Origin: Bradymonadales bacterium
Lineage (GTDB): Bacteria; Myxococcota_A; Bradymonadia; JAFGEP01
DNA: 44,924 nt
Assembly (NCBI GenBank): GCA_016931535.1
Contig: JAFGEP010000161.1
Coordinates: 1-44,924, forward strand
Reading direction: 5' to 3'
Part shown: piece by piece, positions 24,435 through 33,797 of the stretch
Layout of the letters: each line of letters starts with the position of its first letter
Position numbering within the stretch: the stretch's first letter is position 1
Translations under genes and position numbers: made by a program
The notes under the pieces: generated by a model
Database searches by the model: none
What the model was told of the DNA's origin: nothing
What the model saw: only the letters and a program-made list of their open reading frames with translations

Positions 24435-26309
24435 CTACAGGATCTTCTCCACCACCACCTGGTCGCCCACGTCCAGTCGGTTGACCTTGATGTAGTTGGC
24501 CGGGACCGCAATGGTCCCCGCGGGGAGATCGGCCACCTGCAACTTGCCGTGCAGGGAGTGTAGACCCCCCAGCCACCAGCGCCGGTCGCAGACATAGACC
24601 AGGTCGCCGTCACCGGCGGCCATCCGGCCCGCGTCTTCGGCGGACATCGTCACGGTCGGTCGATCTTCCACCTCCTCCTCCGGAGCGGACTGGAGAGCCA
24701 GCCTCACCTTCTTGCCGATCACCTGGTCGTTGGGGACAGCGCCCTTGAACAGCGCCTTGGCCTTCTTAACGGAGCCGATCCAGAGACCCTCTGCCCGCTC
24801 GGTGTCGCGCGCCGGCCAGACAAAGGTCCCCACCACCGCCAGGATGGTACACAGGACGAAACCGTAGAGCGCCCGCATGTAGTCGAAGCCGGTGCCCGGA
24901 TCCATCCCGTGCAGGTCGGCCAGCGGTTTGATCAGCGCCGGCCACTTGATCGACAGCCCCATGGCGAGGCCGCCGCCCAGCATGGTCAAGAAGGCGGCGC
25001 GAGGCGAGAACCGCTTCCAGAGGATGCCGAGGATGACGGCCACGATGATGGGGGGGCTGATGGTGGCGGTAAAGGCGCCATGGGCGACGTAGATGGAGCG
25101 GAAGCGCATGTAGATCGGCACCAGGGCCAGACCGGCGATGGTGAAGATGATCGAGGATACCCGGGCCGCCTTCAGGTAGTGGCTGTCCTTGCGGCCAGGA
25201 GCGATGAAGGGGCGATAGACGTCGTTGACGGCGATGGCCGACACGGCGTTGATCAGGGTATCGACCGTGCTCATCAGGGCGGCTGTCAGCGCCGCCAGGA
25301 TCAGGCCGAACACGCCGGGGCGGGTGACGATCTCCGCCACCACCATGAAGATGCTGTTGGGATCCACATCGGCGTTGATCAGCCCGAAGGACTGCATGGC
25401 GCGGCCCAGCCAGCCGGCGTTGCCCACGGCCAGCATCGCCAGGGGCATCAGGATCAGGGCCACCACCATGATGGCTTTTCTGCCCTCGGCCACGCTCTTC
25501 ACCGCCAGAAAGCGCATGATCAGCCCCTGGTTGGCGAAGTAGAAGAACATCGAGGAGCCGAACATGTCCTGCCAGAAGATGCCGGCCATGGGGAACTGCT
25601 CCGGCGTGGTCAGACCGGAGAAGGGCAGGCGATGGGCCTGCGGTAGCCCTTCCCAGAAGGCGGCCAAACCGCCGAGCCCGGGCACCTCCTTGCCCAGGTA
25701 GCGGATCCCCAGATAAAACAGCAGGATGCCGGCTCCGAGAAGTAATATCCCCTGGATGAGATCGGTCATGATGACCGCCGTCTGCCCCCCGAACGTGACA
25801 TAGATCGCGGCGATCACCGAGATGATGGCGGCCCACTCGAACACGCCGATCCCCGGCACGATGGCGTGCATGGCCACCCCGAGCGTGTACAGGTTGATGC
25901 CGATGTACCCCACCATGTACAGCATGATGAAGATCACCGCCATCACCCGGGTCGGCCGGTCGAAACGACGCTCGAAGTACTCCGGGATGGAGACCACACG
26001 CGAAAAGTAGATGATCGGCAACCAGCCCAGCATGAACAGCGGGAGCAAGAACCAGTCGTTGAGGTAGGTCATCGAGGAGCTGAGACCGTAGTTGTACCCC
26101 ACCGCCGAGTACTTGATGAAGGAGTAGCTTCCCACCACCGTGGCGACGCAGGAGAAGGCGATGAGCCACCAGGAAAACCGCTGGCCGGAGAAGAAGAAGT
26201 CCTTGGTGGTCTTGGTGTGCCGGCCGAAGAAGCTGCCGAAGCCCAGGATGCCCACGAAGTAGACGATGACGATCACGAAATCGATGGTTTGACCGTGCGC
26301 GACTTGCAT
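24435..26309 (-). CDS. Sodium:solute symporter (SSS family) with a C-terminal soluble extension
   Basis: 624 residues. The ATG follows AAGGAG. About 13 membrane helices are visible, starting with FVIVIVYFVGILGFGSFFG, and family features include FFFSGQRFSWWLIAFS and AALMSTVDTLINAVSAI, which holds conserved Na+-site residues. SSS proteins import sugars, amino acids or organic acids with sodium; the substrate is not clear. After the last helix is a hydrophilic tail of about 120 residues ending in a small beta-rich segment (ADLPAGTIAVPANYIKVN, GDQVVVEKIL), unusual for plain SSS carriers and perhaps regulatory. A small membrane protein gene lies 9 bases upstream. Confidence 0.88.
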   Translation of the reverse strand: MQVAHGQTIDFVIVIVYFVGILGFGSFFGRHTKTTKDFFFSGQRFSWWLIAFSCVATVVGSYSFIKYSAVGYNYGLSSSMTYLNDWFLLPLFMLGWLPIIYFSRVVSIPEYFERRFDRPTRVMAVIFIMLYMVGYIGINLYTLGVAMHAIVPGIGVFEWAAIISVIAAIYVTFGGQTAVIMTDLIQGILLLGAGILLFYLGIRYLGKEVPGLGGLAAFWEGLPQAHRLPFSGLTTPEQFPMAGIFWQDMFGSSMFFYFANQGLIMRFLAVKSVAEGRKAIMVVALILMPLAMLAVGNAGWLGRAMQSFGLINADVDPNSIFMVVAEIVTRPGVFGLILAALTAALMSTVDTLINAVSAIAVNDVYRPFIAPGRKDSHYLKAARVSSIIFTIAGLALVPIYMRFRSIYVAHGAFTATISPPIIVAVILGILWKRFSPRAAFLTMLGGGLAMGLSIKWPALIKPLADLHGMDPGTGFDYMRALYGFVLCTILAVVGTFVWPARDTERAEGLWIGSVKKAKALFKGAVPNDQVIGKKVRLALQSAPEEEVEDRPTVTMSAEDAGRMAAGDGDLVYVCDRRWWLGGLHSLHGKLQVADLPAGTIAVPANYIKVNRLDVGDQVVVEKIL

Positions 26310-26318
26310 GGCTGCTCC

Positions 26319-26513
26319 TTACGATGATGCCAGGAGAATCCACACCAGGTGGGAAAGGAAAAACAGGAGCAGCCCCCCCAGCAGGTACACCAGCGCCTTC
26401 TTGTCGGAGGGATTGGCCCGATCTCCGGCACCGGACTGGAAGCAGAGCGCCAGGGTCACAAAGAAGAACAGGCCACCCAGGCCATACTGATAAGCCAGCT
26501 GTACCCAGTTCAT
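26319..26513 (-). CDS. Small two-helix membrane protein, probable symporter accessory subunit
   Basis: 64 residues. ATG 26513 has GGGAGGAGAC just upstream; an earlier in-frame start at 26531 is less likely. Two hydrophobic helices (YGLGGLFFFVTLALCF and LVYLLGGLLLFFLSHLVWIL) are joined by a short polar loop with GAGDRANPSDKK. It ends 9 bases before the symporter start. Small accessory peptides encoded beside sodium symporters are known, so a helper or stabilising role is likely. This is inferred from position and topology. Confidence 0.72.
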   Translation of the reverse strand: MNWVQLAYQYGLGGLFFFVTLALCFQSGAGDRANPSDKKALVYLLGGLLLFFLSHLVWILLASS

Positions 26514-26600
26514 GTCTCCTCCCATCGGCAAACCGGGGCGGAATGTATCGGCCAGGAACGGTCGCGGTCAAGCATGGTGGCGTGGAAAAGTGCAGGCGGT

Positions 26601-28148
26601 CTAGCTGATCTTCACCCCCTCGAACGGCTCGGGAGAGGGCTTCCCCATGGGCGGCTGGTCGTCAGGCTCGGGACCGAGGCGCCGGCGCACCGCCAAGAAG
26701 GCGACCAGGGCGGCCACTCCACAGGCCAGGCCGATGATGGTGCCCAGCTCGTTCGGCAGGCCGATGCCCCCGTGGGCTCTTGTTTCCACCAGCAGGTAGC
26801 TGATGGTCATGACCGTCATGAAGGTGGCGGGCAGAGCGGTCATCCACCACCGCTTGCCCCGGCGCGCCAGGTAGACGGTACAGGCCCACAAGGTCACGCC
26901 GGCCAGCGTCTGGTTGGCCCAGCCGAAGTAGCGCCAGATGATGTTGAAGGGGATGAAGTTGAGGGCGAACGAGACCCCGAACAGCGGGAGGGCCACCTTG
27001 TAGCGGTTGGCGATCCGCTTCTGGGGCAGCTTCAGGTAGTCTGCCGCGATCAGCCTGGCGGCGCGAAATGCGGTGTCGCCCGAGGTGATGGGCAGCACCA
27101 CCACCCCCAGGATGGCCAGCGCGCCGCCGAAGGCACCCATGGTGCCCACACACACCTGGTGCACCACCACCGCGGGGTTTCTCCCGGGCCCCATGGCTGC
27201 CGCCAACCCTTCCACGCCGCCGTAGAACCCCGAGGCAGAAGCCGACCAGATCAAGGCGATGATCGCCTCGGCGATCATGGCGCCGTAGAACACCAGCCGC
27301 ATGTGCTTCTCGTTGTTCAGACAGCGGGCCATCAGCGGGCTCTGGGTCGCGTGGAAGCCGCTGATCGCGCCGCAGCTCACCGTCACGAAGATGATCGGCC
27401 AGGCGGGGGTCCCGTCGGGATGGAAGTTGGTCAAGGAAAAGCCGCCGAGCGCGATGCGCCCGGTCAGGATGGAGACCAGCAAACCCGCTACCATGACCAG
27501 CAAGCAGATGGCGAACAGCGGGTAGATGCGGCCGATGATCTTGTCGATCGGCAGCAGGGTCGCCAGGATGTAATACAAGAAGATCAGGCCCATCACCAGC
27601 CACAGCCAGACCGAGTTGCCCCGCCAGCTGGTCTCCAACCACTCGACGGCGCCCGCACCGAACAGCCCGCTAAACGACTCGGCAGGGAGGATCTTGACCA
27701 ACAGCCCGGCCGGCCCCTTCACGAAGACGGTGCCGACCAGGATCATCAGGATGAGGATGAAGAAGGTGGCCAGGTGGCGTGCCACTCGGCCCAGGTACTT
27801 GCCGATCAGATCGGGCAAGCCGGCGCCGTTGTTGCGTACCGACATCACCCCCGAGATGAGGTCGTGGACCGCTCCTCCCAGGACGGAGCCGATCACCACC
27901 CAGAGGAACACCTGAGGACCCCACAACGCCCCCAGGATCGGTCCGAAAACCGGCCCCAGCCCGGCGATGTTGAGGAGCTGGACCAGGTAGACCCTCCAGG
28001 TAGCCATGGGCACATAGTCCATGCCATCCGAGGACACCAGGGCCGGTGTGGGTCGGCCGGGGTTGGGTGCGACGGCGCGCACGGCGAAGCGTCCATAGAA
28101 AAGATAACCGAGAACCAGCAGAGCGAGCCCGACGAGGAAGGCGATCAT
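26601..28148 (-). CDS. cstA: Carbon starvation protein CstA family transporter
   Basis: 515 residues; ATG 28148 follows CGGAGGACTCCC. More than a dozen membrane helices and CstA-family stretches are present: GPVFGPILGALWGP, GSVLGGAVHDLISGVMSVR, and SGFHATQSPLMARCL. E. coli CstA and its relative BtsT take up peptides or pyruvate during carbon limitation. The length lies between short Gram-positive members and the 700-residue E. coli protein, so the C-terminal part is shorter. It is on the same strand as the symporter pair, 87 bases upstream of the small protein gene, and may be cotranscribed. Substrate not determined. Confidence 0.9.
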   Translation of the reverse strand: MIAFLVGLALLVLGYLFYGRFAVRAVAPNPGRPTPALVSSDGMDYVPMATWRVYLVQLLNIAGLGPVFGPILGALWGPQVFLWVVIGSVLGGAVHDLISGVMSVRNNGAGLPDLIGKYLGRVARHLATFFILILMILVGTVFVKGPAGLLVKILPAESFSGLFGAGAVEWLETSWRGNSVWLWLVMGLIFLYYILATLLPIDKIIGRIYPLFAICLLVMVAGLLVSILTGRIALGGFSLTNFHPDGTPAWPIIFVTVSCGAISGFHATQSPLMARCLNNEKHMRLVFYGAMIAEAIIALIWSASASGFYGGVEGLAAAMGPGRNPAVVVHQVCVGTMGAFGGALAILGVVVLPITSGDTAFRAARLIAADYLKLPQKRIANRYKVALPLFGVSFALNFIPFNIIWRYFGWANQTLAGVTLWACTVYLARRGKRWWMTALPATFMTVMTISYLLVETRAHGGIGLPNELGTIIGLACGVAALVAFLAVRRRLGPEPDDQPPMGKPSPEPFEGVKIS

Positions 28149-28308
28149 GGGAGTCCTCCGCGTTTCAATGGCGGGGCGGAGTCTAGTGCGGCCGGCGGGG
28201 TCCGGTCAATGGAAGGGGCTGGCAATTGTGTCTGGTCCTCTGTTGTGGTAGTAGACGCCGGCCATTTGGGGAGAAAACGCCCCGGGTGGAGACCAAGGAT
28301 GAAAAGCC

Positions 28309-28950
28309 ATGTCCCAGGCTAAGACGGATCGAATGAAGATCAAAGATCTATTGAAAAAGCCTCAGCAGTGGATCCGCTCGCTATATGACTGGGTGCTGCA
28401 CTGGGCGGAAACCCCGTACGGCATGCCGGCGTTGGCCATTCTGGCCTTTGCGGAGTCCTCCTTCTTCCCGATACCGCCGGACGTGCTGCTGATCGCGTTG
28501 GCTCTGGGGCTGCCCAAAAAAAGCCTGCGATTTGCGCTGGTATGCGCGCTCTTCTCGGTGGTCGGAGGGGTAGCGGGCTATGCGATCGGGGCCGGCTTGT
28601 GGGAGCTGGTGGACCAGTTTTTTTTCAGCTACGTGTTCAGTGAAGAAGCGTTCCTCAAAGTGGCCACCCTGTATAACAAGTGGGCTTTCTGGGCGGTGTT
28701 CATCGCCGGCTTCACCCCCATCCCCTACAAGGTCTTCACCATTACCGCCGGGGTGTGTGCCATCAATTTTCCCATGTTCTTTCTGGCCTCGATTGTCTCT
28801 CGAAGTGCCCGGTTTTTCTTGGTCGGATCGCTCATCTACTTTTTCGGCCCCTCGATCAAGGGGTTCATCGACAAGTATTTCAACACCCTGGTGGTCGTTT
28901 TCACGGTGCTGCTGGTCGGCGGCTTTGTCCTGATCAAGTACGTCCTGTAG
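28309..28950 (+). CDS. DedA/YqaA-family membrane protein
   Basis: 213 residues, ATG 28309 (an alternative ATG is at 28333). ESSFFPIPPDVLLIALALG near residues 47-66 and GFTPIPYKVFTITAGV near 137-152 are the two re-entrant-loop motifs of the DedA (SNARE-associated/VTT) fold, and KSLRFALVCALFSVVGGVAGY lies between them. The YqaA subgroup has this size. DedA relatives move lipids or lipid carriers across the inner membrane and affect envelope homeostasis; the role of YqaA itself is unsettled. A palindromic segment follows the gene. Confidence 0.88.
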   Translation: MSQAKTDRMKIKDLLKKPQQWIRSLYDWVLHWAETPYGMPALAILAFAESSFFPIPPDVLLIALALGLPKKSLRFALVCALFSVVGGVAGYAIGAGLWELVDQFFFSYVFSEEAFLKVATLYNKWAFWAVFIAGFTPIPYKVFTITAGVCAINFPMFFLASIVSRSARFFLVGSLIYFFGPSIKGFIDKYFNTLVVVFTVLLVGGFVLIKYVL

Positions 28951-28965
28951 GGTATGATCTTTTCT

Positions 28966-29056
28966 CCGGTCAGGGACGGGGTCCAGCCAGTCCGAGCCCG
29001 CGCGAAGCGCGGAAGGCGCAGCCGACGAGGATCTGGCGGGCCATGTCCCTGACCGG
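28966..29056. repeat. 12-bp perfect inverted repeat with 67-bp interior
   Basis: CCGGTCAGGGAC at 28966-28977 pairs perfectly with its reverse complement at 29045-29056. The interior contains a GAGCCCGCGCGAAGCGCGG hairpin and a GAAGGCGCAGCCGACGAGG segment similar to the core repeats at 15821 and 31018. The rest of the gap 28951-29302 holds no gene that I can see. Confidence 0.65.
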
Positions 29057-29302
29057 GTTGGGAATCCCGCCCGTCCTGTAAATCGGTAAAGCAGCATCCT
29101 GGCCTACAGCTATCTTCCCGCCCGGCCGTCAACCTTCTTGACCGAGAGGTCCGGTGCGAGGTAGCGTTTTGGGTTACACCTAGAGAACAAGCGCCGGAAA
29201 TGCGCATTGCACCGGGCAGACGGATATGTTACCTGTGCGTTGCCGTCGGGCCGGGACTGCACCGAGTCTCGAAACCTACAGCACACACAACACGAGGGGG
29301 CC

Positions 29303-29929
29303 ATGCTCGGAAAGCTGCTTCCCAGGGAAAACGCCTTCTTGAGTCTTTTCGACAAGGCCGCCGATCTCATCGTCGACGGCTGCACGATCCTCAAAGAGAT
29401 GGTCGTAGACCTCCCGAGCGCTGAAGAGTATGCCAGGCGGATCAAGGACGTGGAGCGCGATTGCGATGACGTGACCCATGATACCTACCGGCTGCTGCAC
29501 AAGACCTTCATTACCCCCCTCGAACGGGGCGACATCCACAGCCTGATCTCCTCGCTGGACGATATCCTCGACCTCATCAACGCCTTCGCCCAGAGACTGG
29601 CATTCTACGAGGTGAAGAAGGTCCCACAGGAGGCGGTTGACCTGGTGGATGTGCTGGATCGCACGGTGGCGGAGGTACGCCAGGCGGTCCACGGGTTGAA
29701 CAACCTGAAGCGCGCCAACGAGATCCTCGAACACTGCATCAACATCAATAGCCTGGAAAACGAAGGCGATACCATCCACCGCGCGGGGCTGGCCAAGCTG
29801 TTCAAGGAGGAGAAGGACCCCATCCGCATCCTCAAATGGCGCGAGCTCCTCGGCGAGCTCGAAAACGCCATCGACCGCTGCGAGCTGGTTGCCCACCTGG
29901 TCCAGGGCATCATCCTCGAAAACACCTGA
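29303..29929 (+). CDS. DUF47 (PhoU-like) phosphate transport regulator
   Basis: 208 residues. ATG 29303 (MLGKLLPRENAF) is preferred over an upstream GUG/AUG extension because CGAGGGGG lies just before it and the family starts here. The protein is all-helical with family motifs: FFxLF-like FLSLFDKAADLIVDG, DVERDCDDVTHDTYRLLHKTFITPLER, and ENEGDTIHRAGLAKLF. DUF47 proteins resemble PhoU and pair with low-affinity PiT carriers, modulating them from the cytoplasm. Here a pit gene follows 16 bases later. Confidence 0.92.
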   Translation: MLGKLLPRENAFLSLFDKAADLIVDGCTILKEMVVDLPSAEEYARRIKDVERDCDDVTHDTYRLLHKTFITPLERGDIHSLISSLDDILDLINAFAQRLAFYEVKKVPQEAVDLVDVLDRTVAEVRQAVHGLNNLKRANEILEHCININSLENEGDTIHRAGLAKLFKEEKDPIRILKWRELLGELENAIDRCELVAHLVQGIILENT

Positions 29930-29945
29930 ACGGACGGGTGATCTT

Positions 29946-30947
29946 ATGTTGACCATGGTGATCATCATCGTCCTGGTGGCGTTCGCCTTCGACTTCGTCA
30001 ACGGGATGAACGATGCGGCCAACTCCATCGCCACCATCGTCTCCACCCGGGTGCTCTCCCCCAAGGTGGCGGTCGTCTGGGCCGCCTTCTTCAACTTCGC
30101 CGCCATCCTGATATTCGGGACCGCAGTGGCCAAGACCATCGGCGCCGGCATCGTCGACGTGACGGTCGTCAACCAGAACATGGTGCTGGCCGCCCTGTTG
30201 GGTGCCATCCTCTGGTCCTACACCTGTACCCACTTCGGCCTGCCCATCAGCGTCTCCCACGCCCTCATCGGGGGCTTGTGCGGCGCCGCCCTGGCCAAAG
30301 AGCGGACGCTGTCCGTTTTGATCGCCCCCGGATTGATCAAGATCTCAGCCTTCATCGTGCTGGCACCCATCCTCGGCATGATCCTGGGCATGATCCTGCT
30401 GGTGGCCACCTCCTGGATGGTCCACAAGCAGCCCCCCGCCAAGGTCGACAGCCTGTTCCGCCGCCTTCAGCTCCTGTCGGCCGCGGCCTACTCGCTGGGA
30501 CACGGCTCCAACGACGCCCAGAAGACCATGGGCATCATCGCCATGTCGCTCTTCTCGGCCGGCTACATCTCCGAACCGGCGCCCACCTGGTGGGTCATCA
30601 TCGGCGCCTACTCCATGATCTCCCTGGGAACCCTGACCGGTGGCTGGAAGGTCATCCGGACGCTTGGCATGAAGGTGACTCATCTCCGGCCCTTCGGGGG
30701 CTTCTGCGCCGAGACCGCCGCTGCCTCTACCCTGATTTTTACCGCTCTGTGTGGGATCCCGGTTTCTACCACCCACACCATTACCGGTGCCATCATCGGC
30801 GTGGGCTCCGCCCAGCGTCTCTCGGCGGTGCGCTGGGGGGTCGCAGGACGGATCGCCTGGGCCTGGCTGCTCACCATCCCGGGGTCCTGCATCATCGCAG
30901 CCGCAGCCTGGTTTGTGGTGAATTTGCTGCCGTTGCCGGCCGTGTAG
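29946..30947 (+). CDS. pit: Inorganic phosphate transporter, PiT family
   Basis: 333 residues, about ten membrane helices. The duplicated PiT signatures are present: DFVNGMNDAANSIATIVSTR near the N-terminus and SLGHGSNDAQKTMGII in the second half. Also visible are PISVSHALIGG and PVSTTHTITGAIIGVG, the paired substrate-path loops. It imports phosphate with H+ or Na+. The start at ATG 29946 has a weak ribosome site, so translation may depend on the DUF47 gene 16 bases upstream. The gene ends before a repeat region. Confidence 0.93.
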   Translation: MLTMVIIIVLVAFAFDFVNGMNDAANSIATIVSTRVLSPKVAVVWAAFFNFAAILIFGTAVAKTIGAGIVDVTVVNQNMVLAALLGAILWSYTCTHFGLPISVSHALIGGLCGAALAKERTLSVLIAPGLIKISAFIVLAPILGMILGMILLVATSWMVHKQPPAKVDSLFRRLQLLSAAAYSLGHGSNDAQKTMGIIAMSLFSAGYISEPAPTWWVIIGAYSMISLGTLTGGWKVIRTLGMKVTHLRPFGGFCAETAAASTLIFTALCGIPVSTTHTITGAIIGVGSAQRLSAVRWGVAGRIAWAWLLTIPGSCIIAAAAWFVVNLLPLPAV

Positions 30948-30982
30948 CGCATCGACCAGCGATCCTCAGACACACCTACAAC

Positions 30983-31200
30983 CTGACCGTGAGCGTGAGC
31001 GCCTGAGCGTGAGCGCCTGAGCGTGAGCGATCGGCGCAGCTGAGGTCGGAGCCCTTGCCCTACAGCCGCTCGTCGGCTTCGCCTTCCGAGCCCTTCGGGC
31101 TCGGGCTCGCGCTGTACGGCAATGTCTCCTCCCTAGCCCACCGTACTCAGATCCCGCGCCTTGCCCGGCTCCCCGTATACCCTGAACCTGAGCCTGAGCT
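30983..31200 (-). repeat. Composite repeat: GTGAGC array and 110-bp core (copy B, inverted)
   Basis: The core at 31018-31131 is the near-identical reverse complement of 15821-15933, with GTGAGCGCCTGAGC units on one side and CTGAACCTGAGCCTGAGC on the other. No gene is seen in 30948-31420. Confidence 0.8.
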
Positions 31201-31226
31201 ACCTCGGTTCTATCGGCCGAATAGAT

Positions 31227-31375
31227 TCGCCCCCTCCGGCGGCTTCGATTGAGCACGGCCACTGGCTTCAGTCGCCCCCTCCGGCGGCTTCGATTGAGCA
31301 CGGCCACTGGCTTCAGTCGCCCCCTCCGCCCGCTTCGCGGGCACCTCCCCCGGGCTCCGCCTCGGGGGAGGAGGT
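31227..31375 (+). repeat. Palindromic repeat cluster with two exact 45-bp units
   Basis: Two identical 45-base units (31227-31271 and 31272-31316) start with TCGCCCCCTCCGGCGGCTTC. A third unit follows with the CCCGCTTCGCGGGC hairpin and the CCTCCCCC...GGGGGAGG stem. Same family as 620-980. Confidence 0.85.
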
Positions 31376-31420
31376 CCGCTGCCCGCTAATAACTAAAAAC
31401 CAGAAACTTATAACTGCCAG

Positions 31421-33550
31421 CTACAGGCAGTGCGGGTTCTTGGGATCCCAGCAGACCCCGGAGCAGCAGTCGGCATCGGCAGTGCAAGGCGAGCCGGAGG
31501 GCAAGCAGGCGGCCATGCAGACGTTCTCGTAGCAGAAGCCGCTGCAGCATTCGGCGTCGGTGGTGCAGGCATCGCCCGTGGGGATGCACTCGACCGGATC
31601 GGCGCACTGGTCGGTCACCGGATCGCAGTACCCCGAGCAGCACTGGTCATCGGTCGTGCAGGGAGCGGTGTTGGAGTCGCAGATGGCGCACAGGTCGGTC
31701 ACCGGATCGCAGATGTTGGAGCAACAGTCGCTGTCGTCCTCACAGCTGTAGCCGGTGACGATGCAGGGCAGGGTACAGAAGCCGCCCTCGCAGCTTCCCG
31801 CACAGCAGGTGTCGCCGACCTGGCAGGGATCCCCCAGCTCGACGCAGGCCTCCGGACCGCAGATCCCGTCGGCGTTGCAGTTCCCGGTGCAGCACTCGGT
31901 GTCGTCGATACAGGTGTTGCCGTCTACCAGGCAATCTCCGCAGCGGGAGGTCAGGTCGTCGCAGATGCCGGAGCAGCAGACCTCGTCGCTGCCACACACG
32001 CTGTCGTCGGGCAGGCAGCAGGTGTTGTTCTCGCAGTAGCCGCTACAACATTCTTCGCCGGTCTCGCAGGGCTCGAGCAGCACCAGGCAGTCGCCCACGC
32101 AGACGTACTCGCCCCCGACCGGAGCGCACAGGCCGCTGCAGCACTGCTCGCTGAACGAGCAGGGATCGCCGTTGACGATACAGTCGCTGAACCCCGCCCC
32201 CAGGCAGCGGGCGACCTCCAGCACATCTTCCAGGCAGGCCTCGTCGCCCCCACAGCAATCGTGTGCGCCGGGATAGCGGTCATCGCAGATCTCCCCCGCC
32301 GGCTTGGGACCCTGGATGTGGGAGCAGCGGCCGAACAACCCCTCCCCTTCGTTCAGCAGACAGGTGCCGGGAAGATGGCCTGGGCACTCGGGATCCGGGT
32401 AGTTCGAGCAGCACTGCCAGCTGGCGGTGCACAGCTCCCCGATCGGGCGGCAGCCGCCCAGAAACTGGCAGAAGCGGAAGCCGGTGGGATCGGTGAAGCA
32501 GGAGTAGGAGCAGCAGTCCTGGGCCTGGACGCAGACCTCGCCGACCACCCGGCAGCTGTGGCCGCCACCCTCCAACCCCACGCAGTAGCAGGAGTCACCC
32601 GCATCACAGGGCAGGTTGTCGGTATCCAGGCAGATCTCGGTGCAGCAGTCGGAGTCGGTCTGGCAAACCTCCCCGCTGGTCCGACAGAGGCCACCGGTGA
32701 TGCAGCGGTACTCCCCGCCGAACTCCGCACAGGTCCTGGAGCAGCATTGAGTCGGCGTGGAGGGATCGCACAGCTCGCCGGCAGGCAGGCAGCCGGTGGC
32801 AGCCAGACAGGTCAGGCCGTCGCAGTTGTTGCCGCAGCAGTCGGCGTCCACCTCGCAGGCCTCGTTGATGGCGGCGCAAACCCCCTCGATCGAGCAGAAC
32901 CCGTCGTCGCAGAAGTAGGAGCAACAGTCGGCGGCCGTCTCGCAGGGCTGGGTCTCCAGGGCACAACCACCGGTGCCAGGGAGGCACTCGCCGGCCTCCC
33001 GGTCGCAACGGCCGGAGCAACAGGTCGCTCCGCTGGTGCAGGGCTCCCCAGCGGGGTCGCATACCCCCAGGGTCACCGAGCAGATGTTATCGGCATTGCA
33101 GATGGTGGAGCAGCACTGGCTTCCTTCCGAGCAGCTCGATCCGTTGGGCAGACATCCGCCGTCCCATTCCACCGAGGTGTCGGTCGGCGTGGTATCCTCC
33201 ACCGGACCGTCGGTTGGCGGCACATCTCCAACGGGCGAGTCCGGCTCGACGGCATCGGGGAGATCCTGGTCCACCACCGGCTGATCGCCCTGCGGATCTT
33301 CGGTCTGGAGATCGCTGTCCAGTGGAAGGTCGGTCACCGTATCCCCCGGTGCCTGGTCCTCGGGCAGATCCGGTTCTACCGCATCGCCTGAAAGATCGGC
33401 GGGCAGATCACCGGCGTCTTCGGTAGAGGCGTCCAGGTCCACCGGCTGCGATCCGGACGGCTCCGAATCCTTGCATCCAGCCCATAGCAGGAGCAGCATC
33501 GGCAGGACCATTCGAATCCATCCTGAAAATGCCTCGGTTTTTCGCCACAT
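31421..33550 (-). CDS. Large Cys-rich modular lipoprotein
   Basis: 709 residues. ATG 33550 (MWRKTEAF) is used, with GGAG 8 bases upstream; longer in-frame starts run into the divergent gene. The lipobox is LLWAGC (Cys about 26). An Asp/Pro-rich tether of about 110 residues follows. The rest is about 18 tandem modules of 27-45 residues with the pattern C-x4-7-C-x5-6-CC-x3-C-x4-8-C, for example CETAADCCSYFCDDGFC and CTTDDQCCSGYCDPVTDQC. This is a disulfide-knot-like layout, presumably a stiff or protease-resistant surface rod. Function unknown. It is transcribed divergently from the MYXO-CTERM protein gene. Confidence 0.85.
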   Translation of the reverse strand: MWRKTEAFSGWIRMVLPMLLLLWAGCKDSEPSGSQPVDLDASTEDAGDLPADLSGDAVEPDLPEDQAPGDTVTDLPLDSDLQTEDPQGDQPVVDQDLPDAVEPDSPVGDVPPTDGPVEDTTPTDTSVEWDGGCLPNGSSCSEGSQCCSTICNADNICSVTLGVCDPAGEPCTSGATCCSGRCDREAGECLPGTGGCALETQPCETAADCCSYFCDDGFCSIEGVCAAINEACEVDADCCGNNCDGLTCLAATGCLPAGELCDPSTPTQCCSRTCAEFGGEYRCITGGLCRTSGEVCQTDSDCCTEICLDTDNLPCDAGDSCYCVGLEGGGHSCRVVGEVCVQAQDCCSYSCFTDPTGFRFCQFLGGCRPIGELCTASWQCCSNYPDPECPGHLPGTCLLNEGEGLFGRCSHIQGPKPAGEICDDRYPGAHDCCGGDEACLEDVLEVARCLGAGFSDCIVNGDPCSFSEQCCSGLCAPVGGEYVCVGDCLVLLEPCETGEECCSGYCENNTCCLPDDSVCGSDEVCCSGICDDLTSRCGDCLVDGNTCIDDTECCTGNCNADGICGPEACVELGDPCQVGDTCCAGSCEGGFCTLPCIVTGYSCEDDSDCCSNICDPVTDLCAICDSNTAPCTTDDQCCSGYCDPVTDQCADPVECIPTGDACTTDAECCSGFCYENVCMAACLPSGSPCTADADCCSGVCWDPKNPHCL

Positions 33551-33797
33551 GGTGTTTCTCCGTTCCTCGTGTCGGTGATCGGCTCGATTCCCGCTGATGA
33601 TTCTCGAAACCATGCCGGACCTCGCCAACGGCTCAAGTATCGGCTGAACCTCCTCTATGATAAAATATTTCTCTGTTCGACGCATCTGCCGGCCTATCTC
33701 CGCCTGGCCGGTGGATCTGGAAGTAGTGGCGGCGGTCGCGCAGGCGAATTGCAGATCAGCATTGCTCACGACACGCAGGAATCGACACGAGGAAACG

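Noticed and set aside
26349..28322. 657-codon plus-strand open frame across cstA
   Set aside because: His/Gln/Asp-rich composition is typical of the antisense of a membrane protein gene in GC-rich DNA. CstA on the other strand is certain.
31430..33391. 653-codon plus-strand open frame across the Cys-rich lipoprotein
   Set aside because: It is the antisense of the regular TGC/TGT-rich modules and lacks a ribosome site and known motifs.
33551..33797. Divergent promoter around the AT-rich TATGATAAAATATT segment
   Set aside because: No -35 element at a fitting distance could be identified on either strand.
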